In this document: in pieces, positions 19,892-31,509 of the stretch
How positions within the stretch are numbered: the first letter of the stretch is position 1
Layout: each line of letters starts with the position of its first letter
Assembly: GCA_963576475.1 (NCBI GenBank)
Contig: OY754970.1
Coordinates: 35,032,619 to 35,096,618 of the forward strand
Source of the DNA: Molanna angustata
Taxonomy: Eukaryota; Arthropoda; Insecta; Trichoptera; Molannidae
Direction: 5' to 3'
DNA: 64,000 nucleotides
The notes under the pieces: generated by a model
The model's database searches: none
The model's input: only the letters and a program-made list of their open reading frames with translations
What the model was told of the DNA's origin: nothing
Position numbers and translations under genes: made by a program

Positions 19892-20449
19892 TTTTTTTTT
19901 TTTTTAACATGTCTACGTAGGGGACGCCAGCTATTAGGATTTGGGTCCATTTTACTCTTCCGAAGAAGCGCACTACGTAGCGTTGGGAGGGGTTTGCAAT
20001 CTAGAAAAGAGTTTATTAATTCGGATTTTAAAAAGACCCGGGTTGTACGAAGATGGAAACACAGAATTCGGAAGATCGTTCCACAGTCGGGCTGCTGTGT
20101 TAATAAAGGAGTTCGAGAAGCGACTTGTTCGTATATGTTGAAGGTCCACTGTGAATGGATGCTGCGATTGAGTGAAGCGAGTGACTCTGTTGCGAGTGGG
20201 TGGAGGAGGGACCAAAGATGCAAGTTCTTCTGAGCAATTCCCGTGGTAGTATCTATAGAATAAACTTAAAATACCGACTCTGCGTCTGTGTTCTAGTGAT
20301 TGCAATCCATCAGTCAGTGATGGATCATCAATCAGACGTATAGCACGCCTTTGGACAGCGTCGAGGGTATTCAGTAGGTATTGGGGGGCGCCACTCCAGA
20401 GGTGACTGCCATATTCAATAATTGGGCGTATTTGCGCTTTGTAGAGTAA
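19892..20449 (-). pseudogene. LINE reverse transcriptase C-terminal fragment with poly(A)
   Basis: The minus strand reads LLYKAQIRPIIEYGSHLW, GAPQYLLNTLDAVQRRAIR, GLQSLEHRRRVGILSLFYR, then FINTAARLWNDLPNSVFP and FKIRINKLFSRLQ before a stop at about 19973. This is the thumb-to-C-terminus part of a Jockey/CR1-group protein. About 80 bp of 3' UTR and a run of about 17 A (T on the plus strand, 19890-19907) follow. The frame is open throughout this stretch, but the rest of the element is missing. A plus-strand open frame over the same bases is a shadow. Confidence 0.85.
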
Positions 20450-20513
20450 TTATTTAACAAAATCATTTCATAAAAATGTTGGCTACAACCCACTCGTTTT
20501 ATTAATATTTTTT

Positions 20514-20652
20514 TCCATTCATTCATTCATACCATCACGGCATATCCCACAATATGGAAAAATCAGCGACAGGTGTGTGGGTGTGCATTACCTTATAAAA
20601 TGGAGCACAACACCTACTTGTACCCACACACCAGTCTCGTCTCATCTATTTT
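20514..20652 (-). mobile_element. SINE-like repeat with RTE-type end, minus copy
   Basis: ATTCATTCATTCATACCATC, CGGCATATCCCACAATATGG, CAGCGACAGGTGTGTGGGTG and CACACCAGTCTCGTCTCATC are the complement of the 59046-59341 repeat including its tail. The 5' part is truncated. Confidence 0.8.
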
Positions 20653-20659
20653 TTTTATT

Positions 20660-22262
20660 TGATTATTCTTAATTTTTTCTACTATGAAATAGATGAATGT
20701 GTAATGTGGTTGACAAAATAAAAATAAAAAATAAAGATTTATTAAATGGAATTCTGCACTTTGCATCCAAACCTTTTTTGGTCGGTTTGTATCTATTTCT
20801 TATTAACGATTAACTGAAAATGTAGCTGGTTTTGACAGATAGCTCAATGTCAACAATACCTGAAAATATAGTCATTTTAGTCAAACTATTATGAATGAAT
20901 TGCCATTGTCGCTGGTCGATATCGTGTTGAAGTTCTAGTCACGTTCTATGAACCCAGCGTTTACATGAAATTAATAATCGTCATGTTTAGTTTGTTGCAC
21001 GCCCGACTTTAAATACCATTAAGGTGGTATGGGTCTACCAGAGAGAATCGCTACTACAAAACAAACTCCATCAATTCCTATCCGCCCATAATAGCTTACA
21101 TCGAAATTTTTGAAACATCCTATAGGCCGATGGCATTTGGCTTCTAAGAGATACGAACAGCACTGATGAAATAGTCGGAAATTCATCATACAATAATAGA
21201 CAATCATATAACTTCATCACAATTCGCAATGCAGAATAGTTATTCGAGATATTACGCGAGATGATTTGACAAACGTAGGGTAATTAATTGTTCAAAGAGG
21301 AAAATTAAAATTTGGCATGAAACAAGTACGAATGTCTGCATAAATTTAACTTTGTAAATATGAAAAATGTATTTTGATTATTTGCATTAACATTAACTGT
21401 CACAATCAGACAATGATAGAATTTCTAAATGTGTCTTAATCAAATTCACAAGCGTCAATTTGTAGAAAAAATAGAAAATAAAAAACAAAATTATTATTTT
21501 CCATCATTATTTTTTATGAAAACTGACGAGTCTGTACGTAATAGGTATTGATGTACATTTATTGGTGATTTTTATTCACCCAACAACATAGATGATATTT
21601 ATTTATCATATGATTACTTCTATGCCCACATACAGTATAAGTATATGTGCAAATATCATATTTTTATCACATTGAAATCTGGGCTTAATCCTACATAGAA
21701 AAAGAAAAATAAATACTGGTTTCATTATTACTGTATTCATTCTTACCTACATATGTAAGTTGGCAATAAATTTGCCACATTAACAAATCCATGTAGTGGA
21801 TGTCATAATTATAATTATGGTTATATATTACATAGTGATTCCAATATTTCATCTCAAAGAATATAATAATAGGTATTCCTACACAGGTTAAACAATTTGC
21901 TCAAGAGCCATATCGCAGTTCTAATATGTAACTTTCATTTCAATTAACAAAAGGGCGGTGTCGACCATCAGTTTGAAATTATTGCACAATTAACAAGCTT
22001 TATAATATTGAATGTTGGATATTCCTTACTATATTTACTTCCATTAAAATTATACTATACTATAAATAATAGTTACATGCTCTCTATTAAGCTAAAGAGT
22101 ACATATCACAATAATATTTCGAAAAGTAAGTATAGTAAAAAATATTTTAATCAAAATAAAGTGATGAACTAAATTATTATTGAAAATATTTAGTGCGAGA
22201 AACGCTAGATAACTACAATGTTGGTTAATATACGTAACATGTATAATAATTGTTGAAATTAA
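20660..22262. other. no gene recognised
   Basis: AT-rich sequence. A short minus open frame at 21019-21207 lies in a slightly GC-richer patch without a known domain. No repeat family in the window matches here. TTAA at 22259-22262 is the left flank of the next element. Confidence 0.4.
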
Positions 22263-22917
22263 TAGGGCGACTGTTGCCAACGTACCTATTTTTTCAATTT
22301 GATATTGCATCATTGCTACAAAACTAATCATTTTGAAAAATTAACTTAGTTAGTTTGGATATCAATGAAGAAAAATAGACCTTAACTTTTTAATTATGTT
22401 CTGTATTATATTCTTGTAAAAAATAATAAGCATTCCCCGATTTTCGACATTTATCTTATATTTCTAATATAGGTAGATTTCTTAAATTAAAGAAGAACAA
22501 AATATAAAAAATATGTTGTGACGTTGCATTAATGCATCAGGTTAAGTAAATAAACCAAAAAAACTTTTATTTCGCAATACCGCTGAATGGAAAATAAATG
22601 TTTTTTTAGGTTTCTTTACTAAACCCTAAGCATTAATGTAATGTCATGACATATTTTTCCAGATATTTTTGTTTTGTTTAATTTAAAAAAAAACACTGCT
22701 CTATGCCTCATAGTTTATTAAAAATATAAGATAAATGTTGAAAATCGGGGTATGCTATTATTTTTCTACGAGAATTTATACAGAACATTATCAAAAAGTT
22801 ATGGTATATTTTTCTTTGATCATACCCAAACTATTAAAATTATTTTTTTCAAGATGTTTTGATTATAAATAATTATGGTATTGTTGAAAAATAGGTACGT
22901 TGGCAGCAGTCGCCCCC
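22263..22917. mobile_element. TTAA-flanked long inverted-repeat element
   Basis: TTAA lies on both sides (22259-22262, 22918-22921). The ends are TAGGGCGACTGTTGCCAACG and the complement of GGGGGCGACTGCTGCCAACG. Inverted similarity continues inward through CCCCGATTTTC / GAAAATCGGGG, TAAATTAAAGAAGAACAAAA / TTTGTTTTGTTTAATTTA and GCATTAATGCATCAGG / CTAAGCATTAATGT. The whole 655 bp therefore folds back on itself around about 22590 (TTTCGCAATACCGCTG). It has no coding capacity. TTAA duplications are the mark of piggyBac, but the usual CCC terminus is absent. Confidence 0.75.
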
Positions 22918-22994
22918 TTAAGGGGTTAATATGGTTAAAAAATATCGATGATCTATGTACTTGCTTCTTGAAATGTACGAGAACATTGATAAAC

Positions 22995-23260
22995 TTCTAT
23001 TTCTTCTTTTTAGAGATCTTGAACATCTGTTTGTGCCGCTGCATTTGTCTCCTGGGAGGTCAGCTGTCTCGTTACCTTTTCGAAGGTCTGCCTGAAGGTC
23101 TTTGGCCTTCTGGGATTCCCATGAACCACGAAGTCTGCTATCTTTCTTTCTATTTACATGCTCATTCCAGCGTCGCCTTCCAGTCTTCCTAACCTCACAA
23201 TGACTTCCGTACTTGAAGTGGACCTGATTCTATCCTTCTTTTACCGTTTCATTATTTGCT
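22995..23260 (-). pseudogene. RTE-type LINE C-terminal relic
   Basis: On the minus strand, broken frames give GRRRWNEHVNRKKDSR, then HGNPRRPKTFRQTFEK and TSQETNAAAQTDVQDL. The order (RRWxEHV, a PRGRRPxGRPxKRW-like stretch, then a glutamine-rich end) resembles the 3' coding end of RTE-like LINEs. At least one frameshift. The plus-strand open frame 22875-23192 is a shadow. Confidence 0.45.
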
Positions 23261-23267
23261 CCATAAC

Positions 23268-23405
23268 TTTAAGCGCACTTTACACGGAGAAAATAATACT
23301 CGTGTAAAGCGTTGTTTTCATTAATCTGTATTTTGGATGCTGTTTTAAGCGTTGAAAATCGGACCGCGTTGAAAACCTCGTTCGTGTAAAATGCGCTTTA
23401 CGCTT
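23268..23405. mobile_element. small MITE with about 20-bp inverted ends
   Basis: TTTAAGCGCACTTTACACGG at 23268 is answered by CGTGTAAAATGCGCTTTACG and CTT ending near 23405. CGTGTAAAGCG and AAGCGTTGAAAA repeat the theme inside. Non-coding. No target duplication could be fixed because the end positions are uncertain by a few bases. Confidence 0.55.
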
Positions 23406-23409
23406 CTAT

Positions 23410-25003
23410 CATGAGAAACGCTAAGGAGTAGATTATTTGAATGAGATTTTACATCGTGACATTATCTTTTAATATAAATTACTTGAGTATTTTACTATAG
23501 TTTTGCTCAATCGAGTGATTTTCTGAAGGACTAGAATTATGATTCAACAAAATCGATAATTTTTGTTATATCTAATATTAGTATTTTATTGTTATGTCGT
23601 GATAATTATTTTTAACAATAAAAAGCATGTACGATAAATAAAACTTAAGTCTACGTGTTATTTAATATTATTATGTTTTGCCTTTAAGTATAGTTTGTAT
23701 CAAAACACGATCTTAACTCGGGACAAAGTAATTAATATCGAGTCAAAGGTTAATTTACGGCATCAATTAAAAGGTTGCACTGTAGTTTTGATACATTTCC
23801 TTAGTTAACATAACATTCAAAATTAATATCAATGCAAAAACAATAGAATATTCAAATATGTTCTGTATGGTATAAAACAAAATGTGATAGGTAAAGTGCC
23901 AATTCTATACATAAACAAAAAAAAAATGCATAGTATTTACGCATGTAAATGTATTAGTAGACTCGTGGTTGCTGATTGGTTTACACCATTTGGTGTCCTT
24001 AACAACAAACATCAACAAACCCGACAGTACGTATCTATCTCTCGAAGTGAGCGCGCGTTTGATTTTTTATGGTGACCATGTGTTCTAAATTAAGAATTTC
24101 ATTTTTTATTTCTAACTTATGTATTTTTTTTTGTTTAATATCGATATATAATTATTATTATAAACATGTGTTATCACCGTCTTAGTATAGAATAAGTGTC
24201 CATTATTTATTTGTATTAGTTACATAGTTATATTATTTATGTATGTGTGTTTGCCTCAATGAACTATTATGTCAATATTTTGTATAATATAATTTATTAT
24301 TTTGTAAAATAATATGTAACTGTTTATTATTATAAGGATTAATTACTTCATAATGTATTCTTTTATTTTCCTAATAATAAGTATCAAATAAATATTTTGT
24401 TTAAATATTACTTTCCCAGGAGATGCCCATTAACATTTGCAGAAAATACCTAATAATATAGACCCATTAAAGCCGCATGGTACCGGGAGTAAGAATAGGT
24501 ATGAAAAGATTTGAAGGTTTTGAAGATATATGCATGTGAAAGTTACAACCGTTTTATATCATGAAATGATAAAAAAAATCCCATTATATTTTTTTCTTTT
24601 ACACCATGGTCACCCTATGAGCTTTGGCACTCTTAAAAAAATCAGACTTTACAGTAATATTTTTGTATCTTATATAAATTTGTATGCAGATATTTGTTTC
24701 TTACGTTTGAACTATAATCTATCTATTACTGTAAAAAATCATGTTTATTATAAAATAAATATATAAGCAAATACAAAAAAAGATATTTTGAACAACAAAA
24801 TATTATGCAGATGCATTACTTATTTTAAGGTTTAAATATTCCGTATTTACAAAATAAATTGGGTAAATAAACCATAAATATCAAAACAAAAGATTATTCA
24901 TAAACACGATCCGCTATAAAGCGACTGCTTCTTACTCAAGACGCAAAATAACTTGTGTGGCTACAAAGAGTTGAGGAGTGACTTTTGAAAAGGGCTTAAA
25001 TAA
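23410..25003. other. no gene recognised
   Basis: AT-rich throughout. Two short open frames (23884-24075, 24530-24766) have no domain. The stretch at 24890-25000 is less AT-rich and directly precedes the LINE, but I see no promoter signal in it. Confidence 0.4.
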
Positions 25004-27655
25004 ACAGTTTTTTTCAGCAAGAAGGAAAATAAGAAAACTCTAATAATTATTCGAATCTTGGATTCACTGAACCTTACTATCCTACCTCTTCAACCAACCT
25101 ATCATACTGAGATTTCTGATTCACTTCTTGACTTAATCATTACTTCTAAACCCAATTATATTCTCAATCATGGTCAATTTTCCGCACCTGGCTTTTCTCA
25201 CCATGATTTGATTTTTGCTTCCTACAATATACACTGCAATAAACCTCCACAAAAAATAGCTTTTCTCCGAAATTTTAGGAGTATTGATAAAGCAGCATTG
25301 ACGAGGGATGCCGAAGACATTGACTGGAGTAGGATTTATATTCTTCAAGATATCGATCTCAAAGTTTCCTTTTTTAATAATGAAATACTCAAACTTTTCG
25401 ACACTCATGCACCTCTTACACGAGTGAAGCTCAAAGATACATCATGTGCGTGGATCACCGACGACATTAAATATCTCATGGCAAAGAGAGATAAAGCCTT
25501 TGCCAAGCATAAGCGGCAGCCGACTGACAACAACTGGAGTAACTATAAGGCACTACGTAATCGTTGCAACCAGTCTTGTCGCAATGCAAAGCAACGCTAC
25601 ATTCACAACTTCATCGGTCAATCTGCTCCCCGTCGCACTTGGAAATTCTTGCAATCTCTAGGTGTAGGGAGGAGTGGTGACCTTGAGACCCCTAAGATCG
25701 ATATCAATGAGTTAAATCGTCACTTTGCTTCGCCTCCGTTCCTTCTTAATAATAATAAAAAAGCCAATACTCTCAATCAACTATGTAGTCAACCTATTCC
25801 TACCCACACACCTTTCGCATTTGTAACTATAACTGATACTGAGATTGTGAAAATCTTATCTTCCATAACAACCAAATCCTTCGACTCCGATGGCCTCAAT
25901 ATTGAATTGATACGTCTGCTTTTGCCTCCAATTCTGCCCATTATTACACACATTATTAACCACTCACTGACCGTTGGTATCTTTCCATCGGCATGGAAAA
26001 TCGCACATGTCATACCCCTCCCTAAGATTTCAACGCCTACTCAACTAAAACACTATCGTCCAATTTCGATTTTACCAATATTATCTAAAGTTACTGAAAG
26101 GATAGTATTTAATCAATTCAATGCATGGCTTTGTTCTAATTCTCTCCTTGATCCACTGCAATCTGGTTTCAAAGCAGGTCATAGTACCACAACTGTACTA
26201 GTTAAGATTACGGATGACATAAGACGTGCTATGAACAATAAACAACTTACAATTCTCACACTACTCGATTTCAGTAGCGCGTTTAATTCCGTTGATTTTG
26301 ACATTCTTCTTGCTAAGTTATCCTCGCTAAACATAGCTCAGCCAGTATTGGAGTGGTTCACCAGTTATCTTGGCGACCGTAAACAATGCATAAAGATAGC
26401 TAACTCTACCTCTGATTATGCCACCTTGCTGTCTGGAGTACCGCAAGGTGGAGTTTTATCTCCACTGTTATTTTCCATATTTATAAACTCTATCACTACA
26501 AACCTCAGATGTAAATATCATCTTTTTGCAGACGATCTTCAATTATATTTCCATTTTAATATCTCTGATATTAACAATGCAGTCCTTCACATGAATGAAG
26601 ATCTTAAATTTATCTCTTCTTGGTCATCGGATCATGGTCTTCTTATTAATCCGACTAAGTCCCAGGCAATTATAATCGGTAGTCCTCGTCTGCTATCATC
26701 TATGAGGAATTTGCAACTCCCACTACTATATATCAATAACCAATGCATTCCGTATACCAGGGTTGTAAAAGATCTTGGAATCTTCATCGATGATGACCTT
26801 TCGTGGCATGAACAGGTATCGCATGTTAGTAAATCTATTTTCTTTGCCCTACATTCACTTAATAAACTTAAAAATTTCCTTCCATTCCGTTGTAAAATAA
26901 CTCTAGCTCAATCACTTCTTCTTCCATTGCTTGATTATGCCGATGTGTGCTATTTGGATGCAAATGAAGTGCATCTCAATAAACTTGAACGTCTTCAGAA
27001 TATATGTATCAGATTCATCTTTGGGTTGAAAAAATTTGATCGCATATCATCTTACCGCAATCTTCTTTGTTGGCCCAGGATACGCCAGCGGCGCAATATA
27101 CACATCTTGTCACTATTGTACAATATTCTCTCGAACCCAAACCTGCCACAGTACCTCAAAAGCAAATTCACTTATTTATCCAACCATGGACTTCTACTCC
27201 GATCTGCTGAACGTACAACACTATCCATCCCTATCCATAATACAGAATTTCTCAGCTCTTCGTTCGAAGTACAATCAGCTAGATTATGGAATAGTCTTAG
27301 TCCGGATATTGCGTCGTCTAACTCACTTAGTATTTTCAAGAAAAAACTAAAGAAGGAATATTTATCCTTGAACACCTGATCCCGATTTCCTTTCCTGTCC
27401 TTACCATATCCTTTTTTCTTGCTATGAATTATTATTATTTTTTTTTGTTTTAATAGTATTTATGTAAGTGTTATACGTATTTTCATTGATTTCTTTTACT
27501 CATATTTATTTGCTGTTGTACATACACAATGTTGTAATACTTCGTAATCTGGTTGGTTGGAAGAAATTGCCTAATGACAATAAGCCCGCCAGTGTACAAT
27601 TATATTTGTTTATATTATGTACAAGAAGATGTATAAATAAATAAATATATTATTT
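25004..27655 (+). mobile_element. CR1/Jockey-like LINE, 5'-truncated, well preserved
   Basis: It comprises a 773-codon open frame, then a pyrimidine-rich 3' UTR (27380-27420). The 3' terminus reads CTGGTTGGTTGGAAGAAATT, GCC, TAATGACAAT, AAGCCCGCCAGTGTAC and an AAATAAATAAATA tail. The left edge lies between the stop at 25001 and about 25050; no clear target duplication was found. Relics of the same family lie at 4109-4330 (coding) and, for the tail, at 8560, 18590, 50470 and 62505. Confidence 0.85.
25058..27379 (+). CDS. non-LTR retrotransposon endonuclease-reverse transcriptase, N-terminally truncated
   Basis: This is the last part of an apurinic-like endonuclease (FSHHDLIF, residues 46-53, with the conserved histidine) joined to a full reverse transcriptase. 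Landmarks are LKHYRPISILP near residue 330, catalytic motif A LLDFSSAFNSVD near 404, GVPQGGVLSPLLF near 460 and motif C HLFADDLQLY with FADD near 490. C-terminal thumb sequence ends in SARLWNSLSPDI and FKKKLKKEYL. No internal stop or frameshift was found over 2.3 kb. No start codon survives: the frame begins at a TTG. It lacks most of the endonuclease and any ORF1, so it cannot move by itself. Confidence 0.9.
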   Translation: MDSLNLTILPLQPTYHTEISDSLLDLIITSKPNYILNHGQFSAPGFSHHDLIFASYNIHCNKPPQKIAFLRNFRSIDKAALTRDAEDIDWSRIYILQDIDLKVSFFNNEILKLFDTHAPLTRVKLKDTSCAWITDDIKYLMAKRDKAFAKHKRQPTDNNWSNYKALRNRCNQSCRNAKQRYIHNFIGQSAPRRTWKFLQSLGVGRSGDLETPKIDINELNRHFASPPFLLNNNKKANTLNQLCSQPIPTHTPFAFVTITDTEIVKILSSITTKSFDSDGLNIELIRLLLPPILPIITHIINHSLTVGIFPSAWKIAHVIPLPKISTPTQLKHYRPISILPILSKVTERIVFNQFNAWLCSNSLLDPLQSGFKAGHSTTTVLVKITDDIRRAMNNKQLTILTLLDFSSAFNSVDFDILLAKLSSLNIAQPVLEWFTSYLGDRKQCIKIANSTSDYATLLSGVPQGGVLSPLLFSIFINSITTNLRCKYHLFADDLQLYFHFNISDINNAVLHMNEDLKFISSWSSDHGLLINPTKSQAIIIGSPRLLSSMRNLQLPLLYINNQCIPYTRVVKDLGIFIDDDLSWHEQVSHVSKSIFFALHSLNKLKNFLPFRCKITLAQSLLLPLLDYADVCYLDANEVHLNKLERLQNICIRFIFGLKKFDRISSYRNLLCWPRIRQRRNIHILSLLYNILSNPNLPQYLKSKFTYLSNHGLLLRSAERTTLSIPIHNTEFLSSSFEVQSARLWNSLSPDIASSNSLSIFKKKLKKEYLSLNT

Positions 27656-27659
27656 TCAT

Positions 27660-28439
27660 ATTTTAAAAAGCAAGGATATGATAATTTTTTGCAACAACTG
27701 AATGTGTAGCAAATAGTTTTTCCTCTGTTCTATGATTTAACGTGTAAATTGAAACTTTATTTACGAGGTACAACTTACTTTATTTAACGACCAGGGCCCA
27801 CACAGGGCAGCAGTGCCAATGATTATGATATTTTAATGACAAATCTACTAGACCATGTATACATAGTTATTTCTATTAGACCAAGTTATATAATTTTACT
27901 CAGAGTATTCAGAAAACTAGGAAAGTTTTCGCTTAAAGGACAGACTATTATACTATTCAGAAATGTAATTAAGTTTTGAAAGACAACTATCTTCATAGAT
28001 TCGTAATTCAAATTAAGATTTCTATTACATAAAGAGACATTTGATTGAAATCATCACATCTAGATGGTTTTAGATTATATTTTCTGACATCAGAATTTAA
28101 TCTATCCTCAACCTGTTCATTGCAAACGCTTGGATAATTTAGGCTTATTCTTCTTTTGTCGTTTCAATCATCTTCTCTTCCCTTCCAACCAGTTATGTGC
28201 GACCTTATTCAGCTATAGGGATTGCAATCTGGAAGACCGGATTTGGTAATCCAGCAGATCCGGTATCATTACAGTTCTACTGGATCCGGCACCGATAGGC
28301 CGGATCCGATTTTCAGAGTTGTATTAAAGTATTAAAGTAAACTCTTGTTTTCAAACAACAGTAAAAAAATCTTATTTTTTTAAAACTCATATAGTGATTA
28401 AGTGATTATTACCTAGTTTTATTTTTATTTTATTATTTT
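27660..28439. other. no gene; possible hAT-like end at 28208-28320
   Basis: Mostly AT-rich. At 28208-28320, AGGGATTGCAATCTGG, GACCGG, GCAGATCCGGTATC, TACTGGATCCGGCACC and GGCCGGATCCG give a cluster of GGATCCGG-type motifs. Such subterminal repeats beside an AGGGATTGCAAT terminus are sometimes seen in hAT transposons. No matching inverted end was found. Confidence 0.3.
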
Positions 28440-28661
28440 GTCGGCATTCGTGGCTCAGTTGGTTAGGTATGTGATTGCTAATCCCGGGTTCGATTACCGG
28501 TGGAGACACATTTTTCAATTGTGTTTTCAGTCTGGATCTGTGAGACGATTAATATCGTTAGTCTCCACCACGTGGCAAATAATTATTGGGTGCGTGTTAA
28601 ATTAATATTTGACATAGTACCTGTTAGTTGCCCGAGAAGCAATATTCAATAAATAAATTAA
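28440..28661 (+). mobile_element. tRNA-derived SINE with shortened head
   Basis: Same family as 2285-2519: GTCGGCATTCGTGGCTCAGT, then GGGTTCGATTACCGGTGG, GTGAGACGATTAATATCGT and CCTGTTAGTTGCCCGAGAAG. About 12 bp around the anticodon-derived part (GATCCAATGGTC) are deleted, so the A and B boxes are closer together. The tail is AATAAATAAATTA. Confidence 0.85.
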
Positions 28662-28883
28662 CATAATAAAAAATTATTAAAATTATTTTTTGTATCACTG
28701 TGGAAAGCCACAATTAATAAATTAATAAAAAATTTGGTAAACGTTGTTTATTCCACTCACATTTATATAATAAAGATAATATATATTAATAATAATAATG
28801 AGGTGAAAACACAAAAATGGGGCTATAAAAATTATCAATTTATTATAATTATTAAAAAATTGAAGACACGGTATATCGATCAA

Positions 28884-29115
28884 TATTTTATTTTATTTTT
28901 TTTTTTACTTCTCGGGCAACTAACAGGTACTATGTCAAATATTATTTTAACATGCACCCAATAACAAGTTGCCACATTCTAATGACTCACGATATTAATC
29001 GTCTCACAGATCCAGACTGAAAACACAATTAAAAACTGTGTCTCCACCGGGAATCGAACCCGGGACCCTTGGATCAGCAGTCAGATACCTAACCAACTGA
29101 GCCACGAAGGCCGAC
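28884..29115 (-). mobile_element. tRNA-derived SINE, best-preserved copy
   Basis: The minus strand begins GTCGGCCTTCGTGGCTCAGT and has an intact B box CGGGTTCGATTCCCGG, the shared body and a tail of A-runs (28884-28908 on the plus strand as T). With the plus-oriented copy at 28440 it forms an inverted pair about 220 bp apart. Confidence 0.88.
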
Positions 29116-29119
29116 AAAA

Positions 29120-30044
29120 TTTTTGTAGAATACAATTATTTGGTATTTCAGTTCAAATTACATAACTTTAGAATAATGAGCTATCAAAGTAGTTAGATAC
29201 CTACTAGATGAGATATTGAAAAATCTGATATTCAAAAAAAAAATTTTTTTCAACATTATGACATTGTCATTTTCAGATCTTATTTTCAAACAAGAAACGA
29301 TTGTATTTTACACAAGAATAATTCTAAGAAAATATTCAATTCCTGATGTGTCAGTCACGTGTCACCATACTCGAATGTCTCAAAATAATTTTTCCTCGAC
29401 AATTTATTCATTACCTCATCCTCGTCATTCTCTTGTCACGAGTCTTTCTACTTTCATTGTTTTAATTTTTTGACAGCTGTCCTCATTTCCACCCAACTCC
29501 CTGGAAACAATACACCACACACCCTATAATGTTATAAATACTTTCGACAACGACAAGCCTGCACGATACACTCAGATGGTATTTCACAAAGTAAATTTTA
29601 TGAGACAAACATTGCACAAGAATTTCATCTTTCAAAATTTCATAAGTAAATAAATTAAAAAATTGAGGTCACCCTATTCAAAATTTCAAAATCAATGTAA
29701 TAACAATATAAATAACGCCTGAATATAATGCAACATGAATAGCAGCCACAATTCAAATTTAGAAATATCTACTATTTTTTATAAAAATAGAAGTTGGAAA
29801 GTTGTTAAAAATCTATTGCAAAATTCCAGTACCTATAGACAGACAAGTCAAGCTAAAGAAATAAGTGTACAAAAGATATAAATATGTTTATCAAAATCTC
29901 AATATGGTGTACCTATATATTCATTTATTGCTGTATTTTTTTGTAAATTGTGTAATATTTAACAAAACCTACGTCTTCTTCTTCTTTCGTATCAGCATCT
30001 ATTATAAAACCACTTACAAAACCTACTAATATAACTAAATAATA
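29120..30044. other. no gene recognised
   Basis: AT-rich. The open frame 29216-29473 is low-complexity. CTTCTTCTTCTTTCGTATC near 29980 could be the last scrap of a minus-oriented RTE tail, too short to call. Confidence 0.4.
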
Positions 30045-30480
30045 TTTATTTATTTAAAAAACAATATAAAATACACAATATTAAAATATTCATAGATTAT
30101 ACTCGTACACTCGTACAAGTATTAATGCATATTTATGTATGACTCAACTTCAAAAAGAGAATTTCTCATGTTTTGAAGTGTGTCACATTTCACAACACAT
30201 ACAAAAAAACTATATAAATCTTAACCTAGGTGCCAAGGAACATACATTATATTTACATTGACATAAAAACAAAAAAATACAAAAACTTGACAACCCAACC
30301 AAAAAGAAAATAATAAAATGTATAAAATAAACATAAAAGCATAATAATTCTTACGAACAAAATAAAAATTCACATGTTACTTAAGATATTCTTTTAATAT
30401 TACCAAGAATTTATCAAAATTGATTCCAGCTATTTCTCTAAATTGTACTGGTAAATAATTTATGTACTTAATAAAAATTG
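30045..30480 (-). pseudogene. LINE 3' fragment with last coding residues
   Basis: On the minus strand INYLPVQFREIAGINFDKF and then LVILKEYLK precede a stop at 30377-30379. This has the form of the last helix of CR1/Jockey-group proteins (xLPxxIRxx...FKxxLKEYL). The rest down to about 30045 is AT-rich 3' UTR ending in a TAAATAAATA-type tail. Only about 30 codons remain. Confidence 0.6.
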
Positions 30481-30519
30481 TACTGAAATAATTTGAATTT
30501 TAGTTCAAGATCAATGCAA

Positions 30520-31500
30520 ACACTTTAGCAGTTGGAATGATGACATTACAATGAAATTAACGTTTATCAAATGATTATATTAAAAGAAATTTAATAAGTA
30601 TAATGAAAAAAAGGAATACGTTGGAATCAGAAAATAGTGATTCATGCGATAACAAAAAATATAATTTATATACTTTTAAGGATTTAAAATACAATCATTA
30701 ATTTAAATTGAAGAAAGCACTCTTGGCTTAACGTTTATACAAGAATTGTAATGTAAAATAAATAAATTATAGCTGTAGTTTTCTGAGAGAAAATAAATAA
30801 ATAAAACAAAACATAAAAAAGATCTCTTGGTATGTAGGTATACTAGTATGTTTTATTAGAAATATGATAAATTGTACCTAACGCTCGTTTCAGCCTCGTC
30901 AGAAAAAATCGACAAAACTGAAACTAGAAGCTGGTCAAAAATACATTACTTTTGACCGAAGCCTTTGTTACACTAAATTCCTTTGGCCAATGAATAATAA
31001 TACATGTTTAATTTTAATTAGATCCATTTTTCGAAATCGGTCAAGCTCGTAAGTTGGACATTTTGTCACGAAAATATCGCGCGACTGGCCTCTATATTAT
31101 ATAAAACAATGGCGCCCTTTGATGTTTCCCAATGTATTATTTCCTTAGCGGCTGTAATGTGATGTGACAGGGCAGCTTAATAAATTAATTTAATAGTTTT
31201 CTTACCCCCAACATGCCCCAGGGTGGCCTTTACCCTCCCCTTGTTATCTGATTAAGGGTTTTTTTATGTTTACTGCTATTATTATTACACCACACACACA
31301 ACTAAACTAGCGTGTTGATTGATTAAGCCCTCCGAAGCTTATTAATTTTTAAATTCCATGAGTTCTTGAATAAGTAAGTCATTTGTTTATGAAATTATTA
31401 CGTTCAAAGCAATGTTATGCATTCGATGCGCGATTATTATATTAGATTTCATAACAAAGGAACATAAAGGAACATTATTACTATTTACATCAACATCATT
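30520..31500. other. no gene recognised
   Basis: AT-rich. A slightly GC-richer patch at 31030-31260 contains ACCCCCAACATGCCCCAGGG and no open frame of interest. Confidence 0.4.
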
Positions 31501-31509
31501 ATTATAATA

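Noticed and set aside
19941..20233. Plus-strand open frames over the LINE fragment
   Set aside because: Antisense shadows of the minus-strand reverse-transcriptase C-terminus.
22875..23192. 105-codon plus-strand open frame
   Set aside because: It overlaps the right end of the TTAA element and the antisense of an RTE relic; a shadow frame.
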